A stretch of DNA of 64,000 nucleotides, taken from assembly GCA_963729935.1 (NCBI GenBank), contig CAVSPW010000002.1, positions 248,001 to 312,000 of the forward strand. The letters run 5' to 3'. Source of the stretch: CAIKMD01 sp963729935 (GTDB taxonomy: Bacteria; Pseudomonadota; Alphaproteobacteria; ATCC43930; CGMCC-115725). Made by a program: the position numbers and the translations under genes. Positions within the stretch are counted from its first letter, which is position 1. Each line of letters opens with the position of its first letter. Below, in pieces: positions 63,071 through 64,000 of this stretch. The notes under the pieces are model-generated. The model was given only the letters and a program-made list of their open reading frames with translations. It had not been told where the DNA came from and searched no databases.

Positions 63071-64000
63071 TCAGAAATACGGCAGCTGCGGGTCCTGCGG
63101 CAATCCCAGCTCCATCCGGCCAAAATGCGAATAGGCATTCTCCGCGTTCAGGCTGATATGCATGGCCGAGAAGCGGATGTCGCGCCACGCCCTTTGGATC
63201 GGATTTGACGCGCCAAATCCCGCTGTTCCGCTCATCGAAATGAGTGCGTCGATGGCCGCCACGGTCAATTCCGCCGCGCGCGCGCAATCGCGCATGGCAC
63301 GCGCCCTCGACGCGAGCGAGGGCGGTATCGCCGCCTCCGACACCGCCGCGACGCGGCGCAACAGCAATTCCGCGGCGTCGAGATCGGCCGCCGCTCGCGC
63401 CAATTGCACCTGGATGCTCGCGCGCTCCGCGACCGCGACTCCGCCCGGCCCTTTGCGATGTTTCGTCCATTCCTGGAAATCCGCATAAGCGCCCTGCGCG
63501 GCTCCCACCATGGGCAGTGCAAAAGTCAGCGGGGCGTAAGAGATGAATGGCGTGCGGAAGATGCGGCTCTCATGGATCGCGCCGCCCGGCCCTTTGCCCT
63601 CGATGAGTTTCGAGAGCGGAAGGGTCCGGCTCTTCGGCACGAAAACATTCTCCGTGACGATGGTGTTGCTGCCGGTTCCGCACATGCCGGCCGTGAACCA
63701 AGTGTCGACGACCTTGTACTCGCTGGCCGGGATGAGAAAGAACGTCCATTCCGGCTTGCCGTCGATCTCGGCCATCCCGCCGATAAAGACCCATTTGCTG
63801 TGCCCGACGCCGCTGGCGAAGGGCGATTGGCCCGAGACCCGGTAGCCGCCATCGACCGGCGTGACCTGGGCGGCGGGCACGAAAGACGCGGCGATGGCGA
63901 CATCGGGCCCGTCGGCCCACACCGCCTTCTGCGCCTCCTCGGGAAACTGGCCTATGCAATGGGGATGGTGAATCATGAGGCTCGCGCACCATCCATGGGA
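63071..64000 (-). CDS. acyl-CoA dehydrogenase/flavin hydroxylase-like protein, 5' end outside window
   Basis: The visible C-terminal 309 residues match the acyl-CoA dehydrogenase fold of flavin-dependent hydroxylases (HpaH/DszC-like). GGYRVSGQSPFASGVGHSKW is the beta-sheet domain, AGMCGTGSNTIV the central turn, and the C-terminal helices include LARAAADLDAAELLLRRVAA and LISMSGTAGFGASNPIQRAW. The reading frame runs on past base 64000 (SHGWCASLMIHH), so the N-terminal third is missing. It may hydroxylate or desulfurise an aromatic or heterocyclic compound using reduced flavin; dehydrogenation is the alternative. Confidence 0.88.
   Translation of the reverse strand, partial: SHGWCASLMIHHPHCIGQFPEEAQKAVWADGPDVAIAASFVPAAQVTPVDGGYRVSGQSPFASGVGHSKWVFIGGMAEIDGKPEWTFFLIPASEYKVVDTWFTAGMCGTGSNTIVTENVFVPKSRTLPLSKLIEGKGPGGAIHESRIFRTPFISYAPLTFALPMVGAAQGAYADFQEWTKHRKGPGGVAVAERASIQVQLARAAADLDAAELLLRRVAAVSEAAIPPSLASRARAMRDCARAAELTVAAIDALISMSGTAGFGASNPIQRAWRDIRFSAMHISLNAENAYSHFGRMELGLPQDPQLPYF

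Overview
The window is 64 kb of GC-rich bacterial chromosome with densely packed genes and many ATGA/GTGA start-stop overlaps. Gene content points to an alphaproteobacterium, most likely of the Hyphomicrobiales (Rhizobiales) type: a thiOSGE thiamine operon, a usg gene, an MbfA-type ferritin/VIT1 iron exporter, a DUF6456-like protein beside a small GcrA-like zinc protein, and GTA/prophage-type terminase relics. The genus cannot be fixed from the sequence alone. No rRNA, tRNA or CRISPR array was seen.

Layout. 0-2.1 kb: the 5' part of a dTDP-glucose 4,6-dehydratase gene, a small exported protein and panC. 2.2-2.4 kb: a tiny self-contained gene (promoter, near-perfect Shine-Dalgarno, 25 codons, terminator). 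2.6-10.3 kb: thiamine synthesis in two TPP-riboswitch-controlled units, thiC plus a Nudix hydrolase and thiO-thiS-thiG-thiE, with a decayed glutathione transferase gene behind thiE. 10.4-31.7 kb: ordinary chromosomal genes, including the prkA-yeaH-spoVR stress operon, an APH-like kinase, an amidase, msrB, mbfA, hrpB and three MFS transporters.

31.7-43.7 kb is the accessory region. A truncated phage/GTA terminase large subunit gene is followed by two IS1595-family elements with passenger genes. They lie head to tail and are bounded by three copies of the same 8-bp sequence, ATCCGGAT. The left element (3.07 kb) carries four unknown genes behind its transposase. The right element (3.86 kb) carries a PIN-domain protein translationally coupled to a 247-aa unknown partner, plus several small proteins. 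The insertion site lies in an intergenic repeat that also exists uninterrupted at 43.7 kb, so the target can be read directly. To the right are a chemoreceptor gene and two orphan terminase small-subunit genes.

43-53.7 kb: cell-envelope proteins (a SPOR lipoprotein and RlpA), a c-type cytochrome lipoprotein, a NitT/TauT-type ABC system whose ATPase gene points against its permease gene, an alpha/beta hydrolase, a divergent phage-type regulator module with an inverted-repeat operator, and a hybrid histidine kinase. 53.7-64 kb: an apparent catabolic cluster of three amidohydrolase-family proteins, a two-subunit ThDP decarboxylase, substrate-binding proteins (two without a signal peptide), an FMN alpha-hydroxy-acid oxidase and an acyl-CoA dehydrogenase/hydroxylase-like flavoprotein cut by the window end. 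Together they suggest breakdown of an unidentified carboxylated, probably ring-derived, compound.

The best candidates for something undescribed are the two passenger-carrying IS1595 elements sharing one target, especially the PIN pair, then the tiny gene at 2.3 kb and the 53.7-64 kb catabolic cluster.
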